Shown: positions 10,664 to 21,730, counted from the stretch's first letter. The stretch is DNA of 64,000 nt from Deinococcus sp. KNUC1210 (GCF_022344005.1 NZ_CP092190.1:2061001-2125000); one strand, 5' to 3'. Notes: generated from the sequence alone by a model not told the origin. Program-made: numbers and translations.

Positions 10664-11770
10664 ATGACGTTCCTTCGCCCTGCCCCGGCCGTACCGCTGC
10701 CACCCCCGGACGTTTCGATTCACCCTTCGGTGCAGGGAGCAGACCGCCGACGACTGACGCGGGCCATGCACGGCCTGTCACCGGAACAGGCCCGAAACGT
10801 GCTGCTGCTGGAAGATGGGCGGCTGATTGCCAACAGGCCGGAGCTGCTGTCGGCCTTCACGCTCACGGTGCTGCCGCAGCATCCGGTGACGGGCGTGTAC
10901 ACCGCCGAGGAAGGTGGTATCGCCTCGCTGCTGGGCGGCCTGACCCGGCTGTTTCAGCCGCACGCGGGGCCAGCCACACCCGAGAAGCGCGGCGTACAGG
11001 TGGAATGCAGGCCAGAAAAGAGCGGGCCGTATCGCCGGGTATACAGCAGGCCCGGGTACAGCTTTCAGGCGGCGCGGGTCTACCTGCCGAGCGACGGCGC
11101 AGCGGAGATGAAGGAAGAAAAAGCGGCGGGCAAGGGCGATACGGCGTTCGTCTATATGGGCGGCTGGGGCGGCAAGGGAGGCGCGGTGGACGCCGGGTTT
11201 CAGCACGGGCACGCGGGCGGCGGCCCACAGGACGACTGGGCACCGTTTTTTCTGGTCCAGCAGAAGGGGGCGGCCAGCGCGGTCACGGTGTCCGATCAGA
11301 AGCAGGGAAACGGCGGCCCGTGGCGCATTCTGGCGGGCAGCGAGGCGGAACTGCGGTTCTGGGTCAGCCAGGACGCCGATCTGACGTATCTGAATATGTA
11401 CATTTCCGGCACCACCAGCGTTGACCGCCAGCCCAGCACCCTGACGCTGCGTGCGCCCGTGGATGCCAGTTTCGGCTGGGACGCGGCGGGCGGCGACAAC
11501 ATCCTGAAGCGTATGACCACCATCGGGCAGAACTACAATCAGGAAGACCTGGAAACCGGCTCGTACATGAACGGTGTGCGCTGGACCGACAGCCGCATCG
11601 GAACGGGCGAAGCCGACGCCCACACCTGGACAGCCGACGATACCGGGGGCTACTGCAGCTATCCCGATCCGAAGTCGCCGGAAGGTCAGCGCCAGGACGG
11701 GCAGGGCACGCGCTGGACCGTGGTCTACACCGATCCGGCCAACGAAACCGACAGCATCGCTCTCAAATGA
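10664..11770 (+). CDS. Unrecognised protein, 368 residues
   Basis: I do not recognise this family. The protein has no signal peptide or membrane segment. The N-terminal 100 residues are proline-rich and then mixed. The middle has a low-complexity KEEKAAGKGD stretch and a glycine-rich GGWGGKGGAVDAGFQHGHAGGG region. The C-terminal 150 residues look beta-rich, with YLNMYISGTTS and a DAHTWTADDTGGYC segment. TACTCT ends 6 bases before the ATG, indicating a leaderless mRNA. It follows the orphan parA at 57 bases, and its stop overlaps the longest reading of the next gene. Confidence 0.6.
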   Translation: MTFLRPAPAVPLPPPDVSIHPSVQGADRRRLTRAMHGLSPEQARNVLLLEDGRLIANRPELLSAFTLTVLPQHPVTGVYTAEEGGIASLLGGLTRLFQPHAGPATPEKRGVQVECRPEKSGPYRRVYSRPGYSFQAARVYLPSDGAAEMKEEKAAGKGDTAFVYMGGWGGKGGAVDAGFQHGHAGGGPQDDWAPFFLVQQKGAASAVTVSDQKQGNGGPWRILAGSEAELRFWVSQDADLTYLNMYISGTTSVDRQPSTLTLRAPVDASFGWDAAGGDNILKRMTTIGQNYNQEDLETGSYMNGVRWTDSRIGTGEADAHTWTADDTGGYCSYPDPKSPEGQRQDGQGTRWTVVYTDPANETDSIALK

Positions 11771-11814
11771 GACGCACAGCGAAGCACGGCGCAGGCCGTC
11801 AACAGGGGAGAGCA

Positions 11815-12507
11815 ATGAAAAGATGGCTGCTGAGAGCGGTGCTGGGCACAGGTCTGCTGATACCGTCGGCCCCGGTGGCCGCGCAGAGTATGACTGCCGC
11901 TCAGCCGGTGCTGGTGCGCTTCGAGAATCTGCTGTGGGTGTATGCCAGATCCGGCCTGCCCACCCGCGTCGCTGGACGGACGCTGGTGCCACTGGTCGAG
12001 GGCTGCGAACTGCTGGGCCTCGACTGCAAGGCTGCGGGCGAGGAAGCACAGGTGCAGGGTCAGACGCTCCCGATCACGTCGGGCACGGCTGGCCCGCTGA
12101 TCGAGCTGAGCGTGCTGGCCCAGGCGGCCCATCTGACGCTGCGCTACGACGCGGCTTCGCGCATGGCGGTGCTGCCCGTGCCCAGTTCGGCGGCGGTGCG
12201 CTCGCTGCTGGCCGAGCTGAACAACCTGAACACCATGCCTACAGCCCCCACGCAGCCGCTCAGCCTGACGCTGGGTGCCGTCAAGTCGGGCAGCCCGGCC
12301 CGCCGCCTGAGCCTGAATCTGGCCGGAGCCAGCCGGTTTACCTTCTCGCTGGTTGCTGCGGTTCCCAGCGCCATCACGCTGACAGGCGACGGACTGCACG
12401 GCTCGGCAGATGTGAAGCCCGGCCCGCCTGCGTGTGCGGGCACTGCCTGTGTCGTGGGACTGGACCGCAGCAGCCGCTACGCGCTGGCCCTGCTGGGAAC
12501 CCGCTGA
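11815..12507 (+). CDS. Exported protein with copper amine oxidase-like N-terminal (stalk) domain
   Basis: The ATG at 11815 has GGGGAGA 6 bases upstream and opens a Sec signal peptide ending in VAAQS (230 residues in all). The mature N-terminal half, with VAGRTLVPLVEGCELLG and LTLRYDAASRMAVLPV, has the repeat logic of the Cu_amine_oxidN1 domain, a cell-surface module that is not an enzyme. The C-terminal half is unassigned. The longer in-frame start at 11767 overlaps the previous gene and lacks a ribosome site, so it is rejected. A second protein with this domain type is encoded at 31450-33207. Confidence 0.7.
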   Translation: MKRWLLRAVLGTGLLIPSAPVAAQSMTAAQPVLVRFENLLWVYARSGLPTRVAGRTLVPLVEGCELLGLDCKAAGEEAQVQGQTLPITSGTAGPLIELSVLAQAAHLTLRYDAASRMAVLPVPSSAAVRSLLAELNNLNTMPTAPTQPLSLTLGAVKSGSPARRLSLNLAGASRFTFSLVAAVPSAITLTGDGLHGSADVKPGPPACAGTACVVGLDRSSRYALALLGTR

Positions 12508-12539
12508 ACGAAGGCTAAAAAGGTGTGTAAGATACTCAT

Positions 12540-13019
12540 ATGAGTACCGATTCTCCCGATTACATCCGGGATCTCCGGGCGCTGATCGGGCATCGTCCGG
12601 TCAATCTGATGGGTGTCAGTGGGCTGGTGCTCAACGAACGCGGCGAGCTGCTGCTTCAGCGCCGGGTCGGAACCCAGTACTGGAGCGTGCTGGGCGGCAT
12701 CTGCGAGCTGGGCGAGGCCCCCGAAGACACGCTGCGGCGCGAACTTCGGGAGGAAGCGCAGATCGAGGTGCAGCGGGCCGAGTTGCTGACGGTGCTGGGT
12801 GGTCCCGAGCACCATCATCTGCTGGCAAACGGCGATGAATTCTATTCGTATTCCGCTGTCTACGCGGTGCGCCAGTGGAGCGGCACCCCCACGCCCGACG
12901 GGGTCGAAGGCGCAGAGCTGCGGTTCTTTGGCTGGGACGCGCTGCCCGCCCGGATGGGGCCAGTCGGACGCCGGGCACGGGAGCTGCTTGGAGCATCGCC
13001 GCCGCCCGGTGCCGACTGA
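12540..13019 (+). CDS. Nudix hydrolase
   Basis: The 159-residue protein has a Nudix box with G at GGICELGEAPEDTLRRELREEAQI (the final G of the consensus is Q). These enzymes cleave nucleoside diphosphates linked to another group, using Mg bound by the REL.EE helix. The substrate is not evident. The spacing of GGP-HHH after the box is an unusual histidine run. TAAGAT ends 6 bases before the ATG, so the mRNA is probably leaderless. It is a single gene, convergent with the lipoprotein gene at 13676. Confidence 0.85.
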   Translation: MSTDSPDYIRDLRALIGHRPVNLMGVSGLVLNERGELLLQRRVGTQYWSVLGGICELGEAPEDTLRRELREEAQIEVQRAELLTVLGGPEHHHLLANGDEFYSYSAVYAVRQWSGTPTPDGVEGAELRFFGWDALPARMGPVGRRARELLGASPPPGAD

Positions 13020-13040
13020 GTTCAGATCACGCGGTGTTCG

Positions 13041-13676
13041 TCAGGGCGCCACCATCCAGTGCTCGAAGCCGTCGCTGCCCACGATCAGAATGTTGGTCTG
13101 GCTGGCCCCGCTGCTGTACACCGTCTGGTTGCTCGCCACGCGGTTCCAGCCGGTTTTCAGATCGAGCGAATAGGTGGCGCTCGCCTTCTGCCCGTTCACC
13201 GGGCATGTCAGATCGCCACTCACGCGCACATCCTGAGTGGCGTACATGTACAGCCGCTTGACGATCTTCAGCGGGTCGCTGCCCGCCCGGTCCTCGCTTA
13301 CCAGCGTCAGGGCTGTTTTCTGGGTAGCCTGCGACGGGTACGCCGTGATATCGCCCTGACTGTAGAACTTTGCGCCAGAAGGCTCGGCCTTGACGGTGCT
13401 GGTGCAGCCAGCGGGCAGATCGGGCACCAGACTGTCTTCCAGATACGGCTGCAAGGTGGCCGCGTCCGGCAACTTCAGATTGAAGCGGCCCACCTTGTCG
13501 AGCGTCGTGGTGGACAGGGTTTTCAGGTCGTCACTCAGAAACTCGGCGGCTCCGGCTCCATACGTCCAGCCGATCACCTCGCCGCGCACCTCGCTGAGCG
13601 GTGGCCCGGCACAGGCGTTCAGGCTCAGCAGCAGCGGCATCAGCAGGCCAAAGGTGGGCAGGCGTCCAGAGAACAT
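13041..13676 (-). CDS. Predicted lipoprotein of unknown function
   Basis: The 211-residue protein has a signal peptide with lipobox LNAC (Cys 22). The mature part shows no family I can name. It contains a GEVIGWTYG strand, an FNLKLPDAA segment typical of carboxypeptidase-regulatory-like beta domains, two later cysteines and a beta-rich C-terminus. It is probably anchored to the membrane surface. TATGCT ends 6 bases before the ATG, indicating a leaderless mRNA. Confidence 0.65.
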   Translation of the reverse strand: MFSGRLPTFGLLMPLLLSLNACAGPPLSEVRGEVIGWTYGAGAAEFLSDDLKTLSTTTLDKVGRFNLKLPDAATLQPYLEDSLVPDLPAGCTSTVKAEPSGAKFYSQGDITAYPSQATQKTALTLVSEDRAGSDPLKIVKRLYMYATQDVRVSGDLTCPVNGQKASATYSLDLKTGWNRVASNQTVYSSGASQTNILIVGSDGFEHWMVAP

Positions 13677-13731
13677 GCCGGAAGCATAGCGCCGAACGCT
13701 GAGCGGCTTGGTGCTGGATGTCCCCGGCGCT

Positions 13732-14583
13732 TCAGCTCTGCTTGGCTTTCGCTGCCTCCATCTGCAGATACATCTGATACTGCGGCGCGCCGCCGAGCAT
13801 ATTCTGGCCGCCGTCGACCGGCAGAATCACGCCCGTCACATAACTCGCGGCATCCGACACCAGAAACAGCGCGGCATTGGCGATGTCCTGCGGTGCACCG
13901 AAGCGGCCCAGCGGCACGGTGCGGGTGAACTGTGAACGGGTCTTCTCGTCGGGGGCGAGCCGCGCCATGCCCTCGGTCCCGTCGATAGGGCCTGGAATGA
14001 TGGCATTGACGCGCACGCCGCGCAGACCCCATTCCACCGCCAGCGTCTGCGTGAGCGCGTCCACGCCTGCTTTGGCCGCCACCACATGCGCCTGCATCGG
14101 CACCGGCACTCCATACGCGCTGATGCTCAGGATGTTGCCTCCCGGCACCTTCAGGTGCGGCGCACACGCCTTGATGGTGTGATAGGTGCCCAGCAGATCG
14201 ATCTCGATGACCGTCTTGAACCCGTTGGGCGAAATGCCGTCCACCGGGGCCGGGAAATTGCCCGCCGCGCCCGCCAGCACGATATCGAACATGCCGAAGG
14301 CGTCCACACCCGCCTGGGCCGCTGCCTGCATCGCCGCGAAGTCGCGCACATCGGCACTGACGCCCAGCGCCCGTCCACCCGCCGCCTGAATGCCTGCCGC
14401 CGCGTTCTGGGCCTTCTCCAGATTGCGGCCCAGAATCGTGACCGCGCAGCCGTGTGCCGCGAAGCTCTGAGCAATGCCCAGATTGATGCCGCTGCCGCCG
14501 CCGGTAATCAGAGCGTGTTTGCCCGCCAGCAGGTCGGGGCGAAAGGTGGAAGATGCGGGGTGGGCCTGGTTCGTCTGGGTCAT
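13732..14583 (-). CDS. SDR family oxidoreductase, 2,4-dienoyl-CoA reductase-like
   Basis: The 283-residue protein has the NADP-binding loop GGGSGIN (residues 28-34) and an NSDR-like NAD fold. In place of the usual YxxxK it has HVVAAKAG. The same loss of tyrosine before the lysine, together with the [20 protein letters not shown] segment, is seen in the mammalian peroxisomal 2,4-dienoyl-CoA reductase. I therefore infer NADPH-dependent reduction of 2,4-dienoyl-CoA in oxidation of polyunsaturated fatty acids. A clear AAGGAG site precedes the ATG. The gene lies 94 bases downstream of an enoyl-CoA hydratase-family gene on the same strand. Confidence 0.82.
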   Translation of the reverse strand: MTQTNQAHPASSTFRPDLLAGKHALITGGGSGINLGIAQSFAAHGCAVTILGRNLEKAQNAAAGIQAAGGRALGVSADVRDFAAMQAAAQAGVDAFGMFDIVLAGAAGNFPAPVDGISPNGFKTVIEIDLLGTYHTIKACAPHLKVPGGNILSISAYGVPVPMQAHVVAAKAGVDALTQTLAVEWGLRGVRVNAIIPGPIDGTEGMARLAPDEKTRSQFTRTVPLGRFGAPQDIANAALFLVSDAASYVTGVILPVDGGQNMLGGAPQYQMYLQMEAAKAKQS

Positions 14584-14662
14584 AGCAGCTCCTTGAGGGC
14601 TTGTCGCGGGTGGCAGGGGCCAGAAAGACCGTGCTGTCCCCGGGAAGTGGCGTGTTCTGCGG

Positions 14663-14677
14663 CTCCGGATGCCGGAG
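14663..14677 (-). other. Short hairpin after the hydratase stop codon
   Basis: CTCCGG/CCGGAG (14663-14668 with 14672-14677, 3-base loop) directly follows the stop of the 14678-15418 gene. No T tract follows, so it may tune rather than end transcription into the next gene. Confidence 0.4.
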
Positions 14678-15418
14678 TTATTTCTTCAGCGCTGCTGTCA
14701 GCACGTCGGCGCTCATGTGTTCGGCGTTCCAGTCCACCGCCTGCATCATGCTCTGGATGTGCGGCAGTTCGGTGTTCAGCACGCGTTTGGTGCCTTCCAG
14801 CGCCTTCGCGGGCAGACTCACCAGATGCTGTGCCAGCGCCTCGGCGCGTGCAAACAGCTCGTCTGGCGTGGGCAGCACCTCCGTCACCAGACCGATCCGT
14901 TCGGCAGTGGCAGCGGTGATCGGTTCGGCGGTGAGGGCCAGTTGCCGCGTCCAGCCCTGCCCGATGATGTCCGGCAGGCGCTGTAAGCCGCCCAGATCGG
15001 CAGCGATGCCCAGCCGCACTTCTGGCAGGCTGAAGCGCGTCTCCTGGCTGCACAGGCGAATATCGCAGGTCGAGATCAGTTCCAGCCCCGCGCCGATGCA
15101 CCAGCCATGCACGGCGGCGATCACCGGAATGGGCAGCTCTGCCACGCTCTCGAACGCCACGTGCATCGGGGCCACCTGCGCCCGGAACAGTTCGACGTTC
15201 CCCAGCGCCGAGCCGATGCTCTGGGCAGAAGATCTGATGTCCAGCCCGGCGCTGAACAGTTCCTGACCGCGCACGATCAGAACCCTGGCCGCGCCGAGCT
15301 GCGCCAACGCTTCCGGCACCTCCGCCCAGAACTGCGGCCCCATACTGCCCTTCTTGGAAATAATCGTCAGGGTGGCGACCTCACCGGCGAAGGTGAGACG
15401 CAGCGTCTCGAAGTTCAT
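14678..15418 (-). CDS. Enoyl-CoA hydratase/isomerase, dienoyl-CoA isomerase-like
   Basis: The 246-residue protein is a crotonase-fold enzyme. The oxyanion-hole loops are present (FSAGLD and [11 protein letters not shown]). The segment [18 protein letters not shown] matches the delta(3,5)-delta(2,4)-dienoyl-CoA isomerase pattern: a Glu and an Asp eight residues apart, as Glu196 and Asp204 in the rat enzyme. A crotonase-type Glu also remains 20 residues earlier, so hydratase activity is not excluded. With the next gene it could form an auxiliary set for unsaturated fatty acyl-CoA oxidation. TACACT ends 6 bases before the ATG. Confidence 0.82.
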   Translation of the reverse strand: MNFETLRLTFAGEVATLTIISKKGSMGPQFWAEVPEALAQLGAARVLIVRGQELFSAGLDIRSSAQSIGSALGNVELFRAQVAPMHVAFESVAELPIPVIAAVHGWCIGAGLELISTCDIRLCSQETRFSLPEVRLGIAADLGGLQRLPDIIGQGWTRQLALTAEPITAATAERIGLVTEVLPTPDELFARAEALAQHLVSLPAKALEGTKRVLNTELPHIQSMMQAVDWNAEHMSADVLTAALKK

Positions 15419-15495
15419 GTGCCGAGTGTACCGCGCTTCTCTGAACTCTGAACCGGGTACAAGATTCGGGCGGTGTCTTCAGGCATCGTGACGCT

Positions 15496-15885
15496 ATGCG
15501 AATGGTGGTGGCAGGCGTGCTGGAACGTGGCGGAAAGGTGCTGGTGGGGCAGAGGTCGCATCCGGTCTGGGCTGCCGGTCAGTGGGAGTTTCCCGGCGGG
15601 AAGGTCGAGGAGGGCGAACGGCAGGAAGACGCACTGGCCCGCGAGTGGCTGGAAGAACTCGGCGTTCGTGTGCAGGTTGGCCCTGAGGTCTACCGTCAGC
15701 AGGTGCAGACGCCGCTCGGACTGGTTGTGTTGCTGGCGCTGCGGGTCGATCTGCTGGCAGGTGAAGCCGAACCGCAACCGCTGGAACATCGCTCGCTGGC
15801 GTGGGTGCTGCCGCAGGAGCTGGAGCGCCTTCCACTTCTGCAGAGTAATCGTCCCATCGCGGCGGCGCTCGCTGCACAGACGTAG
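15496..15885 (+). CDS. MutT-like Nudix hydrolase, 8-oxo-dGTP diphosphatase type
   Basis: The 129-residue protein has the MutT arrangement: VVAGVLERGGKVLVGQR, then the Nudix box beginning FPGGKVEEGERQEDALAREW. The W..GQWEFPGG lead-in and short length are those of MutT-type enzymes that remove oxidised dGTP from the nucleotide pool; that substrate is inference. The start at 15496 (ATG CGA ATG) has CATCGT 6 bases upstream. The downstream gene is convergent. Confidence 0.82.
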   Translation: MRMVVAGVLERGGKVLVGQRSHPVWAAGQWEFPGGKVEEGERQEDALAREWLEELGVRVQVGPEVYRQQVQTPLGLVVLLALRVDLLAGEAEPQPLEHRSLAWVLPQELERLPLLQSNRPIAAALAAQT

Positions 15886-15942
15886 GCGACACGCGCCTGT
15901 CTGCTCAGAAGGAGCTGGGCGACGTGTTGCCGGGAGACAGCT

Positions 15943-18072
15943 TCAGCCTGCCTGCCTCGCCGCCCGCCGTCCCTGCCTTGCCGCCCGCACTTCAGCCAGG
16001 ACGAACGCCACGATGTTCAGCACATAGATGAAGGCCAGAATGCCGAGCAGCAGCGTTCGCAGTCCCGGCCCCGCCGCGCCCAGCAGCGCGTCGAGTCGCC
16101 ACCAGCCGCTCAGTCCCAGCAGCGCCGAGATGGTCATGGCCCAGCCGAGCAGCAGCACGCTGCCCCATGCACCTTCCAGCAGCGCCGCGCCCGGCAGCAG
16201 CAGTGCCAGCAGGCGGTAGGCCGTGGACCTTCCGGCCTGAACAGCCTGGGGCAATCTGGGCACCAGCAGCCACAGCACGCAGGCCGTACCCAGCACCAGC
16301 AGCGCGGCGACCCACAGGCCCTGCAAAATTCTGGGCAGGCCGGTCGGCAGGCGGTTCAGGCTGTTCCACGGGTCGCGCAGCAGGCCCAGGGCGCTGCTGC
16401 CAGGAGCCAGATCGAGCGCCTGAATCAGCGTCTGCTGATCGGGGTAACACAGCCGGGGTTGTTCGGGGCGGAAGCGTGCCTGAAACACCGAGTCGGGGTC
16501 CTGCGGATTCAGCCCCAGGTTGTACGACGCCGATGTCTGACCCGGATCGAGCGCCAGCGCCTGCCGGTAGTTGTCGCGGGCCTGGGCGGTGTCTTCGGCT
16601 CCGGCAGCCAGCACGCCCAGATTGTTCTGGATGCAGGCGCTGGCGGGCACGCGGCTGTAGGTCTGGCGTGCCAGCGACGCCGACGCATCGAGCTGGGCGG
16701 CCACACCGCGAATCAGCGCGATGTCGCGGGCCTCGCCGTTCAGCTCCAGGCGGTCGAGACCGTCGTAGAACCATGCTCCGCCGTAGGTGCCCGCATTCAG
16801 CGCCGGGTCGTGCAGCCGCTCGTCGACCCGGCTTGTCCAGACCCAGCCCGACAGTGTGAACAGCAGGCCCAGCAGCAGCGACACCAGCACCAGTTTTTCT
16901 CCAAAGCCCGCATACGCGAGGGTGATGCGCCGCGCCCGCGACAATGGATGCAGCAGCCAGCTGCGCCAGCGCCCGCCCAGCCGCAGCAGATCGCGGTTCT
17001 GCACCGACCAGTAATGCGCCGCGAAGGTGAGCAGGGCCGCCAGCACCGCCAGCAGCAGCGCGGCAGCCAGCACCCGGAAGGCGTCGCGCAGAATCAGCAG
17101 GGCACCCGGCCCCAGGTTGTACAGCGTGCCCGACGACAGGTCGCGTGAAAACTGCCGCCACTCGTCGGCCTCGCCGCTGCGGTCCTGCGCGTCCAGGATG
17201 TTGGCGTACCGGGCGTACACCTCCGGATAGTCCTGAAATCTGGGCGACACCTCGCGCAGATAGCGAATCCAGGCGTCGGCGCGGCGCAGTTTGTTCTGAG
17301 CCAGCAGAATGTTCAGTTCTCCGAGCGGATTTCCGTAGGCTCGCAGCGCGTCCCGGCTGACCGGCAACGCGGGATCGTAGCCGCGTGCCGCCCATTCGCG
17401 GGCTGCCTTGTCGAGCGACAGATCGGCGGCACTCGGAAAGCCCGCGTCGTCGAGGTCGGCGGCGAGCTGCACCGATGCGGCAAACGGGACCTGCGCCGTG
17501 ACCGCCTGCTGAGCCGCTGCAATCGCGCCGTAGCGGTCGCCCTGAAGCTGTGCCAGCCGCGCCAGCCGGAGCTGCAAAAACGGATTGGCCGGGTCCGCGA
17601 TTGCAGCGGCCTTCAGCTGTGCCTGAGGCACTGCCGCCGCCGCACGCCGCAGCCAGCCCGTGACTTCCGGATCGGGCGGCAGCACCACCCGGCCCTGAAT
17701 CTGTGCGCCGTTCACGGTAAAGGTCTGCTGCACGCTGCCAAATCCGCTCGTCACCTGGAGCGTGCCGCCCTCGCCGTCCAGCGCCGAGATATCGCCGGGA
17801 AAATCGAGCCGTACCCGCTGCTCGCCGTCGTCGTCGTAGGCGTAGAGCGCCGGGCCGACAGCCAGCCAGCTGAGGTTGTCCTGCGCGACCGGCCCCAGCA
17901 GCGGCCCCACGGCGGCTGGATAGCTGCGGGTCCAGGTAATGCGGCCCGCGTCGTCCTGAAAGCGCAGGGTCCGTCCTTCGAGCTGAGCCTCGGCATGTGC
18001 GGTGCCGGCCAGGACACATGCCAGGGCCAGCAGCAGGGTTTTGATCAGATCGGGGGCCTTCATGTGCGTCAC
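15943..18072 (-). CDS. Exported or membrane-bound TPR-like protein, unknown function
   Basis: The 709-residue protein has a signal peptide (LIKTLLLALACVLAGTAHA). It then has a periplasmic beta-rich part, a first helical repeat region around residues 140-290 (AAAIADPANPFLQLRLARLA type TPR-like repeats), a membrane segment near 330-352, another near 392-412, a second repeat region (AQARDNYRQALALDPGQTSASYNLGL, a canonical TPR), and four C-terminal membrane segments. The overall plan suggests a scaffold at the inner membrane. It starts 4 bases before the stop of the PlsY-like gene, so translation is coupled. Confidence 0.65.
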   Translation of the reverse strand: MTHMKAPDLIKTLLLALACVLAGTAHAEAQLEGRTLRFQDDAGRITWTRSYPAAVGPLLGPVAQDNLSWLAVGPALYAYDDDGEQRVRLDFPGDISALDGEGGTLQVTSGFGSVQQTFTVNGAQIQGRVVLPPDPEVTGWLRRAAAAVPQAQLKAAAIADPANPFLQLRLARLAQLQGDRYGAIAAAQQAVTAQVPFAASVQLAADLDDAGFPSAADLSLDKAAREWAARGYDPALPVSRDALRAYGNPLGELNILLAQNKLRRADAWIRYLREVSPRFQDYPEVYARYANILDAQDRSGEADEWRQFSRDLSSGTLYNLGPGALLILRDAFRVLAAALLLAVLAALLTFAAHYWSVQNRDLLRLGGRWRSWLLHPLSRARRITLAYAGFGEKLVLVSLLLGLLFTLSGWVWTSRVDERLHDPALNAGTYGGAWFYDGLDRLELNGEARDIALIRGVAAQLDASASLARQTYSRVPASACIQNNLGVLAAGAEDTAQARDNYRQALALDPGQTSASYNLGLNPQDPDSVFQARFRPEQPRLCYPDQQTLIQALDLAPGSSALGLLRDPWNSLNRLPTGLPRILQGLWVAALLVLGTACVLWLLVPRLPQAVQAGRSTAYRLLALLLPGAALLEGAWGSVLLLGWAMTISALLGLSGWWRLDALLGAAGPGLRTLLLGILAFIYVLNIVAFVLAEVRAARQGRRAARQAG

Positions 18073-18075
18073 GGC

Positions 18076-18678
18076 CTAGCTCAGCCCGCTGCTCTCGCGT
18101 CCCGGCTGGCGCAGCATCTGCACAGCCCGCACCACCATCACGGCGGCTCCGGCCACAAATGCTGCCAGCCCCTGGTGGAAAATCAGCGAGAACACGATGC
18201 CGAAGATCAGCATGCAGGCCGCCGCGAACGGAATGGCATTGATCTTGAGACGGGGTTGCAGCGTCGCCTTGTACACCGGAATGACCAGCAGCGCCAGAAT
18301 GAAGGTAGGTGTGGCGGCCAGCGGAGCCGCTGCCATAAAACCGCCGTTGAAGGGCGCGATGCCGCCGCCGCCGTCGAATTTGAAGTACAGCGGATAGCAG
18401 TGGCCCAGTGTCACGCCCAGGGTGGCGAGCCAGACGAATTCGGGGGCAATCGCGCGGGCGAGCAACACCGCGGCCACGCCTTTCAGGATGTCGAGCGCCG
18501 TCACGATGATGGCGGGCCACAGTCCGTACTGGCGGTACGTGCCGCTGCCGCCGGGCAGATCGGCGTTTCTGATGTCGCGGCCACGGATGCGGGAATACAG
18601 GATTCCGAAGACCAGGGAACCGATCAGGTACGAACTCAGGAGAATCAGGAGGGCGGACGCAAGGGGCGGCATGGGCAC
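18076..18678 (-). CDS. PlsY-like glycerol-3-phosphate acyltransferase, divergent
   Basis: The 200-residue integral membrane protein has the PlsY features: GSGTYRQYG in place of GSGNPGATN and GHCYPLYFKFDGGGGIAPFNGG in place of GHxFPxFLxFKGGKG. PlsY uses acyl-phosphate to acylate glycerol-3-phosphate. Here the conserved lysine of GGKG is missing (GGGG), so activity or substrate may differ. About six membrane spans are predicted. TAAACT ends 6 bases before the ATG, a leaderless signal. It is the first gene of an operon with the 709-residue protein. Confidence 0.7.
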   Translation of the reverse strand: MPMPPLASALLILLSSYLIGSLVFGILYSRIRGRDIRNADLPGGSGTYRQYGLWPAIIVTALDILKGVAAVLLARAIAPEFVWLATLGVTLGHCYPLYFKFDGGGGIAPFNGGFMAAAPLAATPTFILALLVIPVYKATLQPRLKINAIPFAAACMLIFGIVFSLIFHQGLAAFVAGAAVMVVRAVQMLRQPGRESSGLS

Positions 18679-18746
18679 AGTTTATGGGCAAACAGAGGAA
18701 GAAGCGCTGGCACTGGGCCGAGCGCTTCTTCGGTCGGAGCAGGTGT

Positions 18747-19346
18747 TCAGTTGTTGTTGAGGATGGCGCGGGTCACGAAGGGCACCGCGATGAGCGCTCC
18801 GACGATCACATTCACGATGATGGCCCCGATCCACGACAGCACCAGCGTGACGACGGCCGATCCCTGTTCGCGGATATTCATGCTCGACTGCACCGCCAGA
18901 AAGCCGAAATATACGTTGACCAGACCGAGGATGAAGCTGACCAGCCAGCCGAGAATGGGAATGATGCCGATGATGGTGCTGGCAATCGAGATCGGCACGA
19001 AGAACAGGGCGAAGGTATAGGCCACTTCCGGATACGTGCCCGTGCCCTTGAAGAGCTGCTGGCCCACGAAATACACCAGACCCGTGAAGATGCCGAACTC
19101 GACCGGAATGCTGATCAGGCTGGTAAAGAACTGAGCGCCAGCGCTGACATGATGAAACGGCAGCAGCGCAAACAGCCCTGAAATGACGGCTGAGACCACT
19201 GCTGCCAGCAGCACGTAGATGAACGCCTCGCGTACGCCGCCGCGCCGCTCGAAGCGCTCGAAGGTGGCGACGCTCGGCTGGGTCAGGACCGCCGTGCTCT
19301 GGGCGAACATGTTCTGAATGGTGGCCTGTGGATTGGGTAACGACAT
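18747..19346 (-). CDS. Yip1 domain membrane protein
   Basis: The 199-residue protein has about five membrane spans arranged as in the Yip1 superfamily ([22 protein letters not shown]; then [30 protein letters not shown] with the conserved G-T-Y..YT pattern). Members are of unknown biochemical function in bacteria. The ATG at 19346 has AGGAGGAAG 5 bases upstream, which fixes the start. The region between it and uvrB (19347-19543) is divergent promoter space. Confidence 0.75.
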   Translation of the reverse strand: MSLPNPQATIQNMFAQSTAVLTQPSVATFERFERRGGVREAFIYVLLAAVVSAVISGLFALLPFHHVSAGAQFFTSLISIPVEFGIFTGLVYFVGQQLFKGTGTYPEVAYTFALFFVPISIASTIIGIIPILGWLVSFILGLVNVYFGFLAVQSSMNIREQGSAVVTLVLSWIGAIIVNVIVGALIAVPFVTRAILNNN

Positions 19347-19517
19347 ATGAACTTCCTCCTGTGAAACAGAGCCTGCTACGTGAGGACAGCATCTGAAAAC
19401 AGCCAATAAAGAGGGAGCGAAATGAGGACGGATGTTGCCCAGATAATACGTCACTGGTGTACAGAGACCGTCATACGGCACAACGATGGCTGACAGGTGA
19501 AGAAGACTACACACAGA

Positions 19518-19534
19518 ATACGTTTTTGCCGTAA
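19518..19534 (+). promoter_or_regulatory. Candidate radiation/desiccation response motif (RDRM) upstream of uvrB
   Basis: ATACGTTTTTGCCGTAA matches 11 of 17 positions of the RDRM consensus TTATGTCATTGACATAA, including the outer TA and TAA and the central TTG. It overlaps the uvrB -10 hexamer TAAAAT at 19532-19537, where a repressor such as DdrO would block transcription. Knowledge that uvrB is in the D. radiodurans RDR regulon makes it plausible; the match itself is modest. Confidence 0.5.
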
Positions 19535-19543
19535 AATGTAAGG

Positions 19544-21559
<2,016 letters not shown>

Positions 21560-21580
21560 ACAGGCTGACATCAAGCGGAA

Positions 21581-21617
21581 GCGGGCAGGCGTCCTCAGGG
21601 GCGTCTGTCTGCGTTTT
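21581..21617 (+). terminator. Terminator after uvrB
   Basis: A 14-bp stem with several G-U pairs (21581-21594 with 21599-21612), a TCAG tetraloop and a following GTTTT make a rho-independent terminator 22 bases past the uvrB stop. Confidence 0.7.
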
Positions 21618-21730
21618 GCCCCGGCAGAAGTTGACGTCTCTGGGCGGCTCTGTCTGGCGTGGTCTTCCGCCGTGAATTCTCGCGGACAGATCCGGTAGAG
21701 CGTCCTGCTGCTGCTGGTCAGAATACGTGC

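Noticed and set aside
15992..18691. An 899-residue minus-strand frame over the TPR and PlsY genes
   Set aside because: It is a shadow in another frame of the two real genes; composition is Arg/Gly-rich and has no family motif.
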